This document shows positions 52,600 through 62,259 of a stretch of 64,000 nucleotides of DNA, piece after piece. Each line of letters opens with the position of its first letter. Position 1 is the stretch's first letter. The position numbers and the translations under genes are program-made. The stretch is from NCBI GenBank assembly GCA_965199665.1, contig OZ241208.1, forward strand, positions 3,100,001 through 3,164,000. The letters run 5' to 3'. Below the pieces are notes generated by a model. The model was given only the letters and a program-made list of their open reading frames with translations. It was not told the DNA's origin and ran no database searches. The stretch comes from JAVVHH01 sp965199665 (GTDB lineage Bacteria > Pseudomonadota > Alphaproteobacteria > Acetobacterales > Acetobacteraceae).

Positions 52600-53447
52600 G
52601 GATGCTCGACGGCTTCCGCGAGATCGCGACGCAATACGACGGCTTCGTGTGCGATTTGTGGGGCGTGATCCATGACGGGGTGGAGCCGCTGCCGGGCGCC
52701 GCCGATTGCCTGCGCGCCATCGAAGCGGCGGGCAAGCGCGTTGTGCTGCTCACCAACGCGCCGCGCCGGGCCGACAAGATCGTGGCGCAACTCGGCGCCA
52801 TGGGGATCGGCGCGTCGCTCTATGACGGCGTGATGAGCTCCGGCGAGGCGGTCCATCTCATGCTGCGCGACCGGCCGGACGCGTGGTGGCAGGCCGTGGG
52901 CACCCGCATGTTCTACATCGGGCCGGACCGCGACCTCGCCGTGGTGGCCGGCCTCGGCATCGAGCGCGTCGACGACCCGGCAGCGGCCAGCTTCGTGCTC
53001 AATACCGGGCCGGACCACCTCGAAGATCCCGCCGCGCTGCCGAGCTACGAAGGCGTGCTCGCCGCGTGCCGCGACGCCGGGCTGCCGATGATCTGTGCCA
53101 ACCCGGATCTCGAGGTCATCCGCGGCGGCGTGCGCGTGCTGTGCGCCGGCGCGCTGGCGGCGCGCTACGAGGCGCTGGGCGGCGACGTGCGTTCGCTCGG
53201 CAAGCCCGACCCGGCGATCTACGGCCCGGTGCTAGACCTGCTCGGCCTCCCGAAATCGCGCGTGCTGGCGGTGGGCGACGCGCTGCGGACCGACATCGCG
53301 GGCGCCGCCGCCACGGGGATCGACAGCTGCTGGGTGCTGGGCGGCATCCACGGCGAGCACCTCGCCGGCGAGACGGGCGCGATCGAGGCCGCCGCTGCCG
53401 CCGCCGGCCTGAACCCGGTGGCAGCGATCGGCGGCTTCGTCTGGTGA
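52596..53447 (+). CDS. HAD-superfamily hydrolase (TIGR01459 type)
   Basis: A 283-residue NagD-like HAD phosphatase. The nucleophile motif reads CDLWGVIHDG (Asp20), motif II is LLTNAPRR, and motifs III/IV are GKPDPAIYG and VGDALRTDIAGA, with a C2-type cap between. Trp replaces the usual second Asp of DxD, which is a family trait in this group. Substrate unknown. It is coupled to pyrD by a four-base overlap, a frequent neighbour in alphaproteobacteria. Confidence 0.88.
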   Translation: MRMLDGFREIATQYDGFVCDLWGVIHDGVEPLPGAADCLRAIEAAGKRVVLLTNAPRRADKIVAQLGAMGIGASLYDGVMSSGEAVHLMLRDRPDAWWQAVGTRMFYIGPDRDLAVVAGLGIERVDDPAAASFVLNTGPDHLEDPAALPSYEGVLAACRDAGLPMICANPDLEVIRGGVRVLCAGALAARYEALGGDVRSLGKPDPAIYGPVLDLLGLPKSRVLAVGDALRTDIAGAAATGIDSCWVLGGIHGEHLAGETGAIEAAAAAAGLNPVAAIGGFVW

Positions 53448-54221
53448 CTACTTCTCGACGAACGCCTTCTCGACCACGAACTGGCCGGGCTTGTGCGCGC
53501 TGCCTTCCTCGAAGCCGCGGCGCTTGAGCAGCGCGACCATGTCGGCCAGGAACACCTCGCTGCCGCACATCATCACCCGGTCGTCCTCCGGGCCGAGCGG
53601 CGGCAAGCCGAGATCGTCGGTCAGCTTGTTGCTCTCGAACAAATCGGTGATGCGCCCCTGGTGGCGGAATGGCTCGCGCGTCACGGTCGGATAATAGGTC
53701 AGCTTCTCGCGCACCATGTCGCCCAGGAACTCGTCGCCCGGCAGGCTCTCCACCAGCTCCTGCCCATAGCCGAGTTCGGCCACCAATCGGCAGCCATGCA
53801 CCAGCACGACGCGCTCGAACCGCTCATACGCCTCGGGGTCGCGGATCACGGAGGCGAACGGCGCCAGCCCGGTGCCGGTACCGAGCAGATACAGCGTCCG
53901 TCCCGGGGTAAGGCTGTCCTGCACCAGCGTGCCGACCGGCTTGCGGCCGACCAGCAGCGAGTCGCCCACCTTGATGTTCTGGAGGCGCGAGGTCAGCGGG
54001 CCCTCCGGCGCCTTGATGGAGAAGAACTCCAGCTGCTCGTCATAGGCGGCCGACGCCATGGAGTAGGCGCGCAGCAGCGGTTTGCCGTCCACTTGCAGGC
54101 CGATCATGGTGAACTGACCCGGCAGGAAGCGGAACGCCGGGTCGCGCGTCGACGTGAAGCTGAACAGCCGGTCGGTCCAGTGCCGGACGGCGGTGACGGT
54201 TTCTTGATGGAAGTTCGACAT
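53448..54221 (-). CDS. fpr: Ferredoxin--NADP+ reductase
   Basis: A 257-residue FAD enzyme of the plastidic-unlike bacterial Fpr class. FAD-binding RAYSMAS, NADP-binding LLGTGTGLAPFASVI and MMCGSEVF are visible, and the C-terminus ends FVVEKAFVEK, typical of subclass I proteobacterial reductases. It supplies or takes electrons from ferredoxin or flavodoxin, for example for oxidative stress response or Fe-S work. The ATG at 54221 has AGGG upstream. Its stop abuts that of the convergent HAD gene. Confidence 0.93.
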   Translation of the reverse strand: MSNFHQETVTAVRHWTDRLFSFTSTRDPAFRFLPGQFTMIGLQVDGKPLLRAYSMASAAYDEQLEFFSIKAPEGPLTSRLQNIKVGDSLLVGRKPVGTLVQDSLTPGRTLYLLGTGTGLAPFASVIRDPEAYERFERVVLVHGCRLVAELGYGQELVESLPGDEFLGDMVREKLTYYPTVTREPFRHQGRITDLFESNKLTDDLGLPPLGPEDDRVMMCGSEVFLADMVALLKRRGFEEGSAHKPGQFVVEKAFVEK

Positions 54222-54324
54222 GGTGCCCTGCACATAGAGACGGGAACGGCAGGGCTCAAGCGCCCCGCACGCCGGGGAGCGTCCCGCCGCAGACAAGGCG
54301 GCGCCGTGCCCATACACTGGGTCC

Positions 54325-55278
54325 ATGGACGCCCTGCCCGCCGACCCGCCGACCCTCGACCGCCTGCAGCTCGACCTGCCCGGCCATAGCAGCGGTAAGG
54401 TCCGCGAGAATTACGACCTGCCGGACGGGCGCCGGATCCTGGTGGCCACCGACCGGCTGAGCGCGTTCGACCGCATCCTGGCGGCGATCCCCTACAAAGG
54501 TCAGGTGTTGACGCAGTGCGCGCGCTTCTGGTTCGAGCGCACTGCCGATCTATGCCCCAACTGGGCCGCCGAGTACCCCGACCCGAACGTCGTCGTCGGG
54601 CAGCGGCTCCGTATCCTGCCGGTCGAGTTCGTGGTGCGCGGCTATCTGGCGGGCACCACCGGCACCTCCATCCTCACCCAATACCGCCAGGGGGCACGCG
54701 AGATGTACGGCCTTCGCTTCCCCGATGGAATGCGTCCGAACCAGGCGCTGCCCACGCCCGTCGTGACGCCGACCAGCAAGGCGGAAGCGGGCGCGCATGA
54801 CGAGCCACTGTCGCGCGACGCCATCGTTGAGCAGGGGCTGATGCCGGCCGCGCAATACGACGCGGTGTGCGAGCGGGCACTGGCCCTGTTCGCCCGCGGG
54901 CAGGAGACCGTGGCGGCGCGCGGGCTGATCCTGGCCGACACGAAATACGAGTTCGGCACCGATGCGGAGGGCCGGGTCGTGGTCGCCGACGAGATCCACA
55001 CGCCCGATAGCAGCCGGTTCTGGCGCGCCGACAGCTACGGCGAGCGGTTCGAGCGCGGCGAGGCGCCGGAAAGCTTCGACAAGGATTTCGTCCGCGCCTG
55101 GGTCGCCGCCCGCTGCGACCCTTATCGCGACGACATCCCGCCGATCCCGCCCGAGCTGGTCCGCCGCACGGCCGAGCGCTACATCGAGGCTTTCGAGCTC
55201 ATCACCGGCACGGCTTTCGTTCCCGCCGCCGGCGACCCGGCGACCCGCATCCGCGCCGCCCTGGCCCGCTTCAGCTGA
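54325..55278 (+). CDS. purC: Phosphoribosylaminoimidazole-succinocarboxamide synthase
   Basis: A 317-residue SAICAR synthetase of the longer type, which ligates aspartate to CAIR in purine synthesis. HSSGKVREN-like HSSGKVRENYDLPDGRR, ATDRLSAFDRIL, EFVVRGYLAGTTGTS and LADTKYEFGTDAEG with DEIHTPDSSRFW are all family signatures. The start is close to the divergent fpr gene (103 bases). The last 8 bases overlap the convergent nitroreductase gene. Confidence 0.97.
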   Translation: MDALPADPPTLDRLQLDLPGHSSGKVRENYDLPDGRRILVATDRLSAFDRILAAIPYKGQVLTQCARFWFERTADLCPNWAAEYPDPNVVVGQRLRILPVEFVVRGYLAGTTGTSILTQYRQGAREMYGLRFPDGMRPNQALPTPVVTPTSKAEAGAHDEPLSRDAIVEQGLMPAAQYDAVCERALALFARGQETVAARGLILADTKYEFGTDAEGRVVVADEIHTPDSSRFWRADSYGERFERGEAPESFDKDFVRAWVAARCDPYRDDIPPIPPELVRRTAERYIEAFELITGTAFVPAAGDPATRIRAALARFS

Positions 55279-55840
55279 GCGCGCCCGCCCACTCTACCGT
55301 GTGATCGGCCACCGCCGGACGCCGCCGCGGCGCGGGCGGCGCGACCGGAGTGCCGACGAACAGGAAGCCCGCCAGCTTGTCGCCCGTCTCCAGCCCGAGT
55401 GCGCACACCACCCGGTCGTCGAACGTGTTGGCGCCCGTGAGCCAGACGCCGCCGAAGCCCAGCGCGTGGATGGCGTTCAGCATGTTCATGGTGGCCGCCC
55501 CGGCCGAGAGCATCTGCTCGATCTCCGGAATCTTGTGGCCGTGCGCCACCTTGACGCCGAGAGCGATGATCAGCGGGGCGTTCAGCACCCGGTTGCGCTG
55601 CTTGGTCACGGCCGCCTCCGGCGCGTCGGGCTCGCGGGCCTTGAGCGCGGCCACGATCGTCTCGGCCCAGGCCGCGCGGGCGGCGCCGCGGATCAGGATG
55701 AACCGCCAGGGCCGCAGCTTGCCGTGATCGGGCGCGCGCAGCCCGGCCTGGAGAATGAGGTCGAGCGCCTCCCCCTCCGGCGCCGGGTCGCGCAGGTCGG
55801 AGACGGAGGCGCGGTCGAGCAGGAGGCTGAGGTCGGTCAT
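55271..55840 (-). CDS. Nitroreductase family protein (YdjA-like)
   Basis: A 189-residue FMN-dependent nitroreductase of the short YdjA type. APDHGKLRPWRFI near 39-51 binds FMN phosphate, and AATMNMLNAIHALGFGGVWLTG near 118-139 is the second conserved block. It reduces nitro or quinone compounds with NAD(P)H; the true substrate is unknown. The ATG at 55840 follows a poor ribosome site. A 13-base inverted repeat (55919-55931) lies in the divergent region toward eipB. Confidence 0.9.
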   Translation of the reverse strand: MTDLSLLLDRASVSDLRDPAPEGEALDLILQAGLRAPDHGKLRPWRFILIRGAARAAWAETIVAALKAREPDAPEAAVTKQRNRVLNAPLIIALGVKVAHGHKIPEIEQMLSAGAATMNMLNAIHALGFGGVWLTGANTFDDRVVCALGLETGDKLAGFLFVGTPVAPPAPRRRPAVADHTVEWAGALS

Positions 55841-55962
55841 GGCCAGCAATGTAGTCGCGGCGAGCCGCCGATCAAACCGGCCGCGCGGGCAAACGCGGAA
55901 AGGCTCCCTGGCGGGATGGGCTGGTCCAGCCTATGTCGTCTGTGCTCTAGGAGAATACGCGG

Positions 55963-56772
55963 ATGCGGTTGCGCCCACTTTTCGTCTCGCTGGCCGCCTT
56001 CGCCGCGACGTCCGCCCCGGCGCTCGCCGCCGACCCGGTGCCGATGGCGGCCCACCGCGCCACCTATATCCTCAACCTGGACAGCTCACGCGGCGACGTC
56101 ACCGGCGCCAGCGGCAAGATGACCTACGAGGTGACCGATGCCTGCGATGGCTGGGCCACCCAGCAACGGCTGGAGATGAACGTCACCAACCGCGACGGGC
56201 AGGACATCCAGCTCGTGTCGGACTACGCCACCTGGGAAAGCAAGGACGGGCTGCAGATGCGCTTCCGCACCCGCCAGACTACCGACACAGCGGTGACGGA
56301 GCAGGTCGAGGGCACGGCGAGCCTGGAAGCGACCGGCGGGCCCGGCAGCGTCCATTACACGGTGCCGGAGGACAAGACGGTCCCGCTACCGGCCGGCACG
56401 CTCTTCTCCACGGCGCATACGGAGGCGATCATCGCGGCCGCGCAGGCCGGCAAGAAGTTCCTCGCCGTGCCGATCTTCGACGGCACTGGCAGCAAGGGCG
56501 CCCAGGACAGCTTCATCGTAATCGGCGCCTGGGGTCCGACGGCCAAGGCGCCGTACCCGGCATTGGCCAAGCTGGACAGCGGCAAGGTCCATATCTCCTT
56601 CTTCGACCGCAACGCCGCCGCCTCGGCCGACAAGCCGTCCGGCACGCCCGATTACGAGGTCGGCATGGTTTACTGGGCCAATGGCGTGGCCAACGACCTC
56701 ATGATGAGCTTCTCCGACTTCACTATGCACGGGCAGTTCGCCTCCTTCGTCGAGACGCCGCCCCATTGTTGA
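55963..56772 (+). CDS. eipB: EipB-like periplasmic envelope integrity protein (DUF1849)
   Basis: A 269-residue secreted protein with a signal peptide (1-23). AAHRATYILNLDSS, YEVTDACDGWATQQRL and DYATWESKDGLQMRFRTRQ are typical of DUF1849. The Brucella homologue is a spiral beta-barrel with a conserved disulfide; Cys61 and the very last residue, Cys269, fit that pair. It supports envelope integrity and beta-lactam tolerance in Brucella. AGGAG precedes the ATG. The following SDR gene overlaps its stop. Confidence 0.88.
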   Translation: MRLRPLFVSLAAFAATSAPALAADPVPMAAHRATYILNLDSSRGDVTGASGKMTYEVTDACDGWATQQRLEMNVTNRDGQDIQLVSDYATWESKDGLQMRFRTRQTTDTAVTEQVEGTASLEATGGPGSVHYTVPEDKTVPLPAGTLFSTAHTEAIIAAAQAGKKFLAVPIFDGTGSKGAQDSFIVIGAWGPTAKAPYPALAKLDSGKVHISFFDRNAAASADKPSGTPDYEVGMVYWANGVANDLMMSFSDFTMHGQFASFVETPPHC

Positions 56773-57671
56773 ACGATCTCGGCCCGGCGCTCGTCACCGG
56801 CGCCACCGGGGGGATCGGTTTCGAGGTCGCCGAAGGGCTGGCCAGGGCCGGTCGCCGCGTGGTGCTGACGGGGCGGAACGCGGCCAAGGGGGAGGCCGCG
56901 CTGGCCCGCCTACGTCGCGACATGCCGGCCGCCCCGGTCGAGTTCGCGCTGCTGGACATGGCCAGTCTGGCCGACATCGAGGCTTTCGCGGCGGCCTGGC
57001 AGGGCAAGCTGGGGCTGCTGGTCAACAATGCCGGCGTGATGGGCTTCCCCGAGCGCCGGACCAGCGTCGACGGCTACGAGCTGCAATTCGCCACCAACCA
57101 TCTCGGCCACTTCGCGCTGACGCTGCGCCTGCTGCCCGCCCTGCTGCAATCCAAGGAGGCCCGCGTCGTGACCGTGAGTAGCCTCGCCCATCGTGGCGGC
57201 AAGATCGCGTGGGACGACCTGCAAAGCGAACGGTCGTACTCGGCCTATCGCGCCTATGGGCAGAGCAAGCTCGCCAACCTCCTCTTCGCGCGCGAGTTGC
57301 AGCGCCGGGCCCGCGACCGTTTGTGGGCGCTGCGCAGCATCGCCGCACATCCCGGTTGGTCCTCGACCTCCCTTGTCGCCAACGGGTTCGGGACCAGCCT
57401 CAAATCCAGGATCGCCAGCGCGGCCTTCCGTCTGGCCGGGCAGTCGGCCGAGGACGGGGCCAAGCCGATCCTGTTCGCCGCCCTTGATCCGGCCGCCAAC
57501 GGCGAGACCTTCTACGGCCCCGCCCATCTCGGCGAGACCCGCGGCCCCGTCGCCCCGGCCCGCATGATGCCGCAAGCCACCGACCCCGCTGCGGCTGCCG
57601 CCCTGTTCGACCGCTCCGAGATCCTCACCGGCGTTTCCTTCGAAGCCATCGCCGCGGCGACCGGGCGGTAG
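56769..57671 (+). CDS. Short-chain dehydrogenase/reductase
   Basis: A Rossmann oxidoreductase of about 300 residues of the retinol-dehydrogenase-like SDR group. Cofactor motif TGATGGIG, NNAG in the middle, and the catalytic Ser (VSSLAHRGG) with YxxxK as YGQSK are intact. Substrate unknown. No ATG or GTG occurs near the N-terminus; TTG at 56769, overlapping the eipB stop, or TTG at 56766 must be used, so translation is probably coupled to eipB. Confidence 0.88.
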   Translation: MNDLGPALVTGATGGIGFEVAEGLARAGRRVVLTGRNAAKGEAALARLRRDMPAAPVEFALLDMASLADIEAFAAAWQGKLGLLVNNAGVMGFPERRTSVDGYELQFATNHLGHFALTLRLLPALLQSKEARVVTVSSLAHRGGKIAWDDLQSERSYSAYRAYGQSKLANLLFARELQRRARDRLWALRSIAAHPGWSSTSLVANGFGTSLKSRIASAAFRLAGQSAEDGAKPILFAALDPAANGETFYGPAHLGETRGPVAPARMMPQATDPAAAAALFDRSEILTGVSFEAIAAATGR

Positions 57672-57675
57672 CTCG

Positions 57676-58242
57676 TCAGTCCGGAAAGCGCGGTAGCCGG
57701 CTGTCGGGTGTGCCGGGCGGGGCGTAGCGGCAGGCGTTCATCTGCATCGCCAGGAAACCGTAATATCCGCTGATCCCCACCAGATCGACCACCGCCGGCT
57801 TGCCGAAGCGCTGCTCGGCGCGGGCCCAGGTCGGGTCCGACACGCGCTTGAACTGGTGCAGCTCGGTGGTGAAATCGAACACGAGTGCCTCGTCGTCGCT
57901 CATCCCGTCCGGTCGGCGGCCGTCGCGGATGGCGGCGATCGTCTCCGGCGCGATCCCGACCTCGGCGGCGATCGGCGCGTGGGCATACCACTCGAAATCC
58001 TGGGACCAATGTCGCGCCACCATCAGGATGACCAGCTCGGACAATGTGGTGCCCATGCCGGAATGGTAGCGCAGGTACTCGCCGACCGACTGCGCCAGCA
58101 GCATGAGCTTGGGCGAGTGCATCAGCGCCTCGTAGGGCCCGAACGGATCGGCCCCACGCAGGGCGCGGAAGGCGGCCGCAGCCTCTTTCTGGTCGTCGTC
58201 GTACTTCGCCGGCGGGACCGTCGGCAGCCGCGGCGACGACAC
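57676..58242 (-). CDS. Carboxymuconolactone decarboxylase-like protein
   Basis: A 188-residue all-helical protein of the CMD/AhpD-like superfamily: TLSELVILMVARHWSQDFEWYAHAPIAAEVGI with the FEW..H motif, then VDLVGISGYYGFLAMQMNA. The CxxC pair of true AhpD is absent. Family members are enzymes of aromatic degradation or of unknown function. The start is GTG at 58242, two bases after the stop of the DUF3035 gene, so translation is probably coupled. Confidence 0.85.
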   Translation of the reverse strand: MSSPRLPTVPPAKYDDDQKEAAAAFRALRGADPFGPYEALMHSPKLMLLAQSVGEYLRYHSGMGTTLSELVILMVARHWSQDFEWYAHAPIAAEVGIAPETIAAIRDGRRPDGMSDDEALVFDFTTELHQFKRVSDPTWARAEQRFGKPAVVDLVGISGYYGFLAMQMNACRYAPPGTPDSRLPRFPD

Positions 58243-58244
58243 GG

Positions 58245-58793
58245 CTAGAACAACCGGCCGAGCAGGCCGGTGGAGCTGCGTTGGATGATGGGTGTGTTGC
58301 CGGTATCGGTTGGCTGGCCGAGCGCGGCGTTCTGGCGGATGCGCTGCGCTTCGCGCGCCGGGTCGACGGCGGTGCCGGCGGGCTGGTCGGCGCGCCAGAA
58401 CATCAGCCGGTCGGCGAAGGAGCGGCTCGGCGCATCGGCGACGGCTTCGTTGTTGACCTCGGCGCGGATGTTGGCCGGGGCCGGGCGGCCGGCCGCGGCG
58501 ACCAACGCCTGCTGCCCGGCGCTGGAGGCGCGCGACGGCGCCATGTTGATGGAGTCCGGCACCAGCGCGGCTTCGGCCTGCTGCGAGCCGCTCAGCTCCT
58601 GCGGGCGGGCGGCGCCGGGCCGCGGCGGCCGCAGCGTGAAGTCCGGCGGCATGGAGAGCGGCGCGCGGGTCGTCACCTGGAACTCGTCCGGCGCGTCGCG
58701 GGTCAGCCCAAAGGTTCGGGTCAATTCATCGCCGCTGCACGCCGAAAGGGCGAGCATGCTGGCCACGGCAACGAGGCGGAGATGCGTCTTCAT
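58245..58793 (-). CDS. DUF3035 lipoprotein
   Basis: A 182-residue lipoprotein with a signal sequence and lipobox LSAC (Cys19). DEFQVTTRAPLSMPPDFTLRPPRPG is the hallmark of DUF3035, a family found beside lspA in alphaproteobacteria. The rest is low in complexity and ends SSTGLLGRLF. It lies nine bases after lspA, the enzyme that would process its own signal peptide. Confidence 0.88.
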   Translation of the reverse strand: MKTHLRLVAVASMLALSACSGDELTRTFGLTRDAPDEFQVTTRAPLSMPPDFTLRPPRPGAARPQELSGSQQAEAALVPDSINMAPSRASSAGQQALVAAAGRPAPANIRAEVNNEAVADAPSRSFADRLMFWRADQPAGTAVDPAREAQRIRQNAALGQPTDTGNTPIIQRSSTGLLGRLF

Positions 58794-58802
58794 GGCGGGT
58801 TT

Positions 58803-59294
58803 CTACTGCCGCACCCCGGGCGCCTGCAAGCGAGTCCGCTGCGGCAGGAACCCGTCCAGGATCAGCGCCGCGACACCGCACACGATCGCCGCGTCCGCCA
58901 CGTTGAACACGTACCACGACCAGCCGAACGCATGGGCGTGGATGAAGTCCACCACCCGGCCGAAGCGCAGCCGGTCGATCACGTTGCCGACCGCCCCGCC
59001 GGCGATCGCGCCCAGCGCGATGGCCACCAACGGCCGCTCCGCCTTGCGCATCCACACCACCAGCGCGACCACCACGGCGAGCGCCACCGCGGACAGGATG
59101 TAGGTGCCCATCACGCTGCCTTGCCGCAGCAGTCCGAAAGTGACGCCGGGATTCCACACCATGGTCAGGCTCAGGAACGGCAGCAGCGGCACCGAGCCGA
59201 GCGATGGCAGGTCGAGCCCGTCGAGGATCCAGTATTTGCTCGCCTGGTCCGCCACCAGCACGACGGCCGCGGCCAGCAGGCCCCTCCCGATCAT
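58803..59294 (-). CDS. lspA: Lipoprotein signal peptidase (signal peptidase II)
   Basis: A 163-residue membrane aspartic protease with four helices that removes lipoprotein signal peptides. GNVIDRLRFGRVVDFIHAH (103-121) carries Asp116, and VFNVADAAI (129-137) carries Asp134, the two catalytic residues. Its ATG overlaps the ileS stop (ATGA), the arrangement common in proteobacteria. Confidence 0.96.
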   Translation of the reverse strand: MIGRGLLAAAVVLVADQASKYWILDGLDLPSLGSVPLLPFLSLTMVWNPGVTFGLLRQGSVMGTYILSAVALAVVVALVVWMRKAERPLVAIALGAIAGGAVGNVIDRLRFGRVVDFIHAHAFGWSWYVFNVADAAIVCGVAALILDGFLPQRTRLQAPGVRQ

Positions 59295-62077
59295 TCGGCG
59301 GCGGCCCGGGCCGTCGGCAGCGCATCGACCACCGCCTCGCAGCGCAGGCAGAGCGGCGTGTGGGCTGGGCCCTGCCCGACCTCCGGCAGCACGCGCCAGC
59401 AGCGGGCGCATTTCTCGCCCGGCGCCCGCAGCACGTGGATCGACCCCGCCGGCTGCACCCCCGACACGATGGCGATCTCGGCCCACCCCTCGGCGTCGAG
59501 CTGGTCCAGGAACGCGGTCGGCAGCTCGAGCGCGGCTTGCAGGGAGGACCCGATCAGCTTCTCCGCCCGCGCCTGCTCCAGCGCCGCCGTGGCCTGGCTG
59601 CGCAACGCCCGCAACTCGACCCAGCGCTGGCCCAGCGCATCGTCGCGCCACGCCGCCGGGATCGACGGAAACTGCTGGAGGTGGACGCTGCCATCCTCGG
59701 ACGGGAAGCGGGCCAGCCACGCCTCCTCGGCCGTGAAGCACAGCACCGGGGCCAGCCAGGCGGTGAGGCAGCGATGCAGGTGGTCCAACACCGTCCGTAC
59801 GGCCCGGCGCCGGGAGCTGTCCGGCGCGTCGCAATACAGCGCGTCCTTGCGGACGTCGAAGTAGAAGGCGGACAGGTCGGCCGAGCAGAAGGCGTGCAGC
59901 TCCGGGTAGATCCCGGTCCAGTCATGGCTCTCGAGCGCGGACCGCAGCTTCGCGTCGAACTCGGCCAGCCGGTGCAGCGCCCAGCGCTCCAACTCGGGCA
60001 GCTCGGCCTCCGGCAGCCGCTCGGCCTCGTCGAACCCGGCGAGCCCGCCGAGCAGCCAGCGCAGGGTGTTGCGCAGCCGCCGGTAGAGCTCGGCCTGCTG
60101 CTTCAGGATCTCCGGCCCGATGCGCAGGTCCTCGTTGACGTCCGAATTCAGCGTCCACAGGCGCAGGATGTCGGCGCCCATCTTCTCCGTGACCTCCTGC
60201 GGCGCGGTCACGTTGCCGAGGGACTTGCTCATCTTGCGGCCGTTCTCGTCCAGCACGAAGCCGTGGGTCAGCACCGCCTTGTATGGCGCGCGGCCGCGGG
60301 TGCCGACGGCTTCCAGCAAGCTCGACTGGAACCAGCCGCGATGCTGGTCGGACCCTTCGAGGTAGAGGTCGGCCGGCCACCCATCGCCGATCGCCTCCAT
60401 GGCGAAGCTGTGGGTGCTGCCGCTCTCGAACCAGACGTCGACGATGTCGGTGACCTGCTCGTAATCGGCGGCGTCGCGGTCGTTGCCCAGGAAGCGTTCC
60501 GCCGGGCTGCTGTACCATGCGTCGGCGCCTTCGCTCTCGAAGGCGCTGACGATGCGGGCGAGCACGGCCGGGTCGCGCAGGGGCTCGCCGGAGCGGCGCT
60601 CCACGAAGACGGGGATCGGCACGCCCCAGGCGCGCTGGCGGCTGATGCACCAATCGGGGCGGCCGGCGACCATGGAGGCGAGGCGCGTGCGGCCGGCCTC
60701 GGGGATGAAGCGCGTGTCCTCGATGGCGGCGAGCGCCTTCTCGCGGATGCGGCCCTCCCCATCCAGCGCGATGAACCATTGCGGCGTGGCGCGGTAGATC
60801 ACCGGGGCCTTGGACCGCCAGCTATGCGGGTAGGAGTGCAGCAGCGTGCCGCGCGCGAGCAGGCCGCCTGCCGCCTCGATGGCCTCGGCGACCGGCTTGG
60901 ATGCCTTGAACACGTGCAGCCCGGCGAACATCGGCACCCAGCTCGAATACGTGCCGTCGCCGCGCACCGATTCCGGCACCTCGAGCCCATGCTGCTGCCC
61001 GAGCACGAAGTCCTCGACGCCGTGGGACGGGGCGGTGTGCACCAGCCCGGTGCCCTGGTCGGTGGTGACGTAGTCGGCGGCGAGCAGCGGCACGTCGTGG
61101 TCGTAGCCCTGGCCACGCAGCGGGTGGCGCGCCACCGCGCCGGCCAGCTCGGCGCCGCGGAACACGTGCTCGACATGGTGGGTCGCGATGCCGGCCGCCG
61201 CCGCGATGTCGCCCAATAGGCCGAGCGCGACCAGCAGGCGCTCGCCCTGCCGCGCGAGCGAGCCCTCGGTCACGCTGTCGACGCGGACCAGCGCGTAGTC
61301 GATCTCCGGCCCGTAGGCGATCGCGCGGTTGGCCGGCAGCGTCCAGGTCGTGGTGGTCCAGATGATGGCGGCCGCGCCCTCGAGCCGCGGATCCGGCGTC
61401 GCGACAAGCGGGAAGCGGACGAACACGGTATCGCTGGTGCGGTCGTGGTACTCGATCTCGGCTTCCGCCAGCGCGGTCTTCTCGACCGGGCTCCACATGA
61501 CCGGGCGCAGGCCGCGGTAAAGCGCGCCGTTGAGCAGGAACTTGCCGATCTCGGCGGCGATGGCGGCCTCCGAACCGAAGTCGAAGGTGGCGTAGCGCCG
61601 CGTCCAGTCGCCCTCGACCCCGAGGCGCTTGAACTCGGCGGTCTGCACCTCGAGCCAATGCTGACTATAGCGGCGGCACTCGTCGCGGAAGTCGAGCACG
61701 GGGACCGCGTCCTTGTCGCGGCCGGTTTTGCGGTACTCCTCCTCCACCTTCCACTCGATCGGCAGGCCGTGCGTGTCCCAGCCCGGGATGTAGGGCACGT
61801 TCTGCCCCGCCATGCGGTGGGCGCGCATGATGACATCCTTGAGGATGCGGTTCAGCGCGTGGCCGATATGGAGGTTGCCGTTGGAGTAGATCGGGCCGTC
61901 ATGCAGCACGAAGCGGGGGCGGTCCCGCATCGCCTCCGCGGTCCGCTGCCACAGGCCGATCGTCGCCCACCGGTCGAGCCAGGCCGGCTCCCGGGTCGGA
62001 AGGTCGCCGCGCATCGGGAACGGCGTGGTCGGCAGGAACACGGTCGATTTGTAGTCGGTGACGGGAGCGTCGGTCAT
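59291..62077 (-). CDS. ileS: Isoleucyl-tRNA synthetase
   Basis: A 928-residue class I synthetase charging tRNA-Ile. HIGH at 70-73 in NGNLHIGHALN, the CP1 editing domain, and KMSKS in NGRKMSKSLGN near 610 are clear. Two zinc Cys pairs (CARCW and CLRC) lie at the C-terminus, typical of the bacterial IleS1 type. The ATG at 62077 has AGGA seven bases upstream. It leads the ileS-lspA-DUF3035 transcript. Confidence 0.97.
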   Translation of the reverse strand: MTDAPVTDYKSTVFLPTTPFPMRGDLPTREPAWLDRWATIGLWQRTAEAMRDRPRFVLHDGPIYSNGNLHIGHALNRILKDVIMRAHRMAGQNVPYIPGWDTHGLPIEWKVEEEYRKTGRDKDAVPVLDFRDECRRYSQHWLEVQTAEFKRLGVEGDWTRRYATFDFGSEAAIAAEIGKFLLNGALYRGLRPVMWSPVEKTALAEAEIEYHDRTSDTVFVRFPLVATPDPRLEGAAAIIWTTTTWTLPANRAIAYGPEIDYALVRVDSVTEGSLARQGERLLVALGLLGDIAAAAGIATHHVEHVFRGAELAGAVARHPLRGQGYDHDVPLLAADYVTTDQGTGLVHTAPSHGVEDFVLGQQHGLEVPESVRGDGTYSSWVPMFAGLHVFKASKPVAEAIEAAGGLLARGTLLHSYPHSWRSKAPVIYRATPQWFIALDGEGRIREKALAAIEDTRFIPEAGRTRLASMVAGRPDWCISRQRAWGVPIPVFVERRSGEPLRDPAVLARIVSAFESEGADAWYSSPAERFLGNDRDAADYEQVTDIVDVWFESGSTHSFAMEAIGDGWPADLYLEGSDQHRGWFQSSLLEAVGTRGRAPYKAVLTHGFVLDENGRKMSKSLGNVTAPQEVTEKMGADILRLWTLNSDVNEDLRIGPEILKQQAELYRRLRNTLRWLLGGLAGFDEAERLPEAELPELERWALHRLAEFDAKLRSALESHDWTGIYPELHAFCSADLSAFYFDVRKDALYCDAPDSSRRRAVRTVLDHLHRCLTAWLAPVLCFTAEEAWLARFPSEDGSVHLQQFPSIPAAWRDDALGQRWVELRALRSQATAALEQARAEKLIGSSLQAALELPTAFLDQLDAEGWAEIAIVSGVQPAGSIHVLRAPGEKCARCWRVLPEVGQGPAHTPLCLRCEAVVDALPTARAAAE

Positions 62078-62259
62078 GCTACGTTCCTGGACGGCGGTGG
62101 CGCGGCTCGGGCTCGCCTCGATCGGGGTGGCCGAGGCGGTTATTGGCGCAGAGCAGGTGCGGGCGGTGCCGCGCATATGCGGATGCACGACGGGCGGGGT
62201 CAAGGTCGCCGGGTTTCTGCTATCGAGCGCCCGCCGCCCTCACCCGCAATGGACCCATC

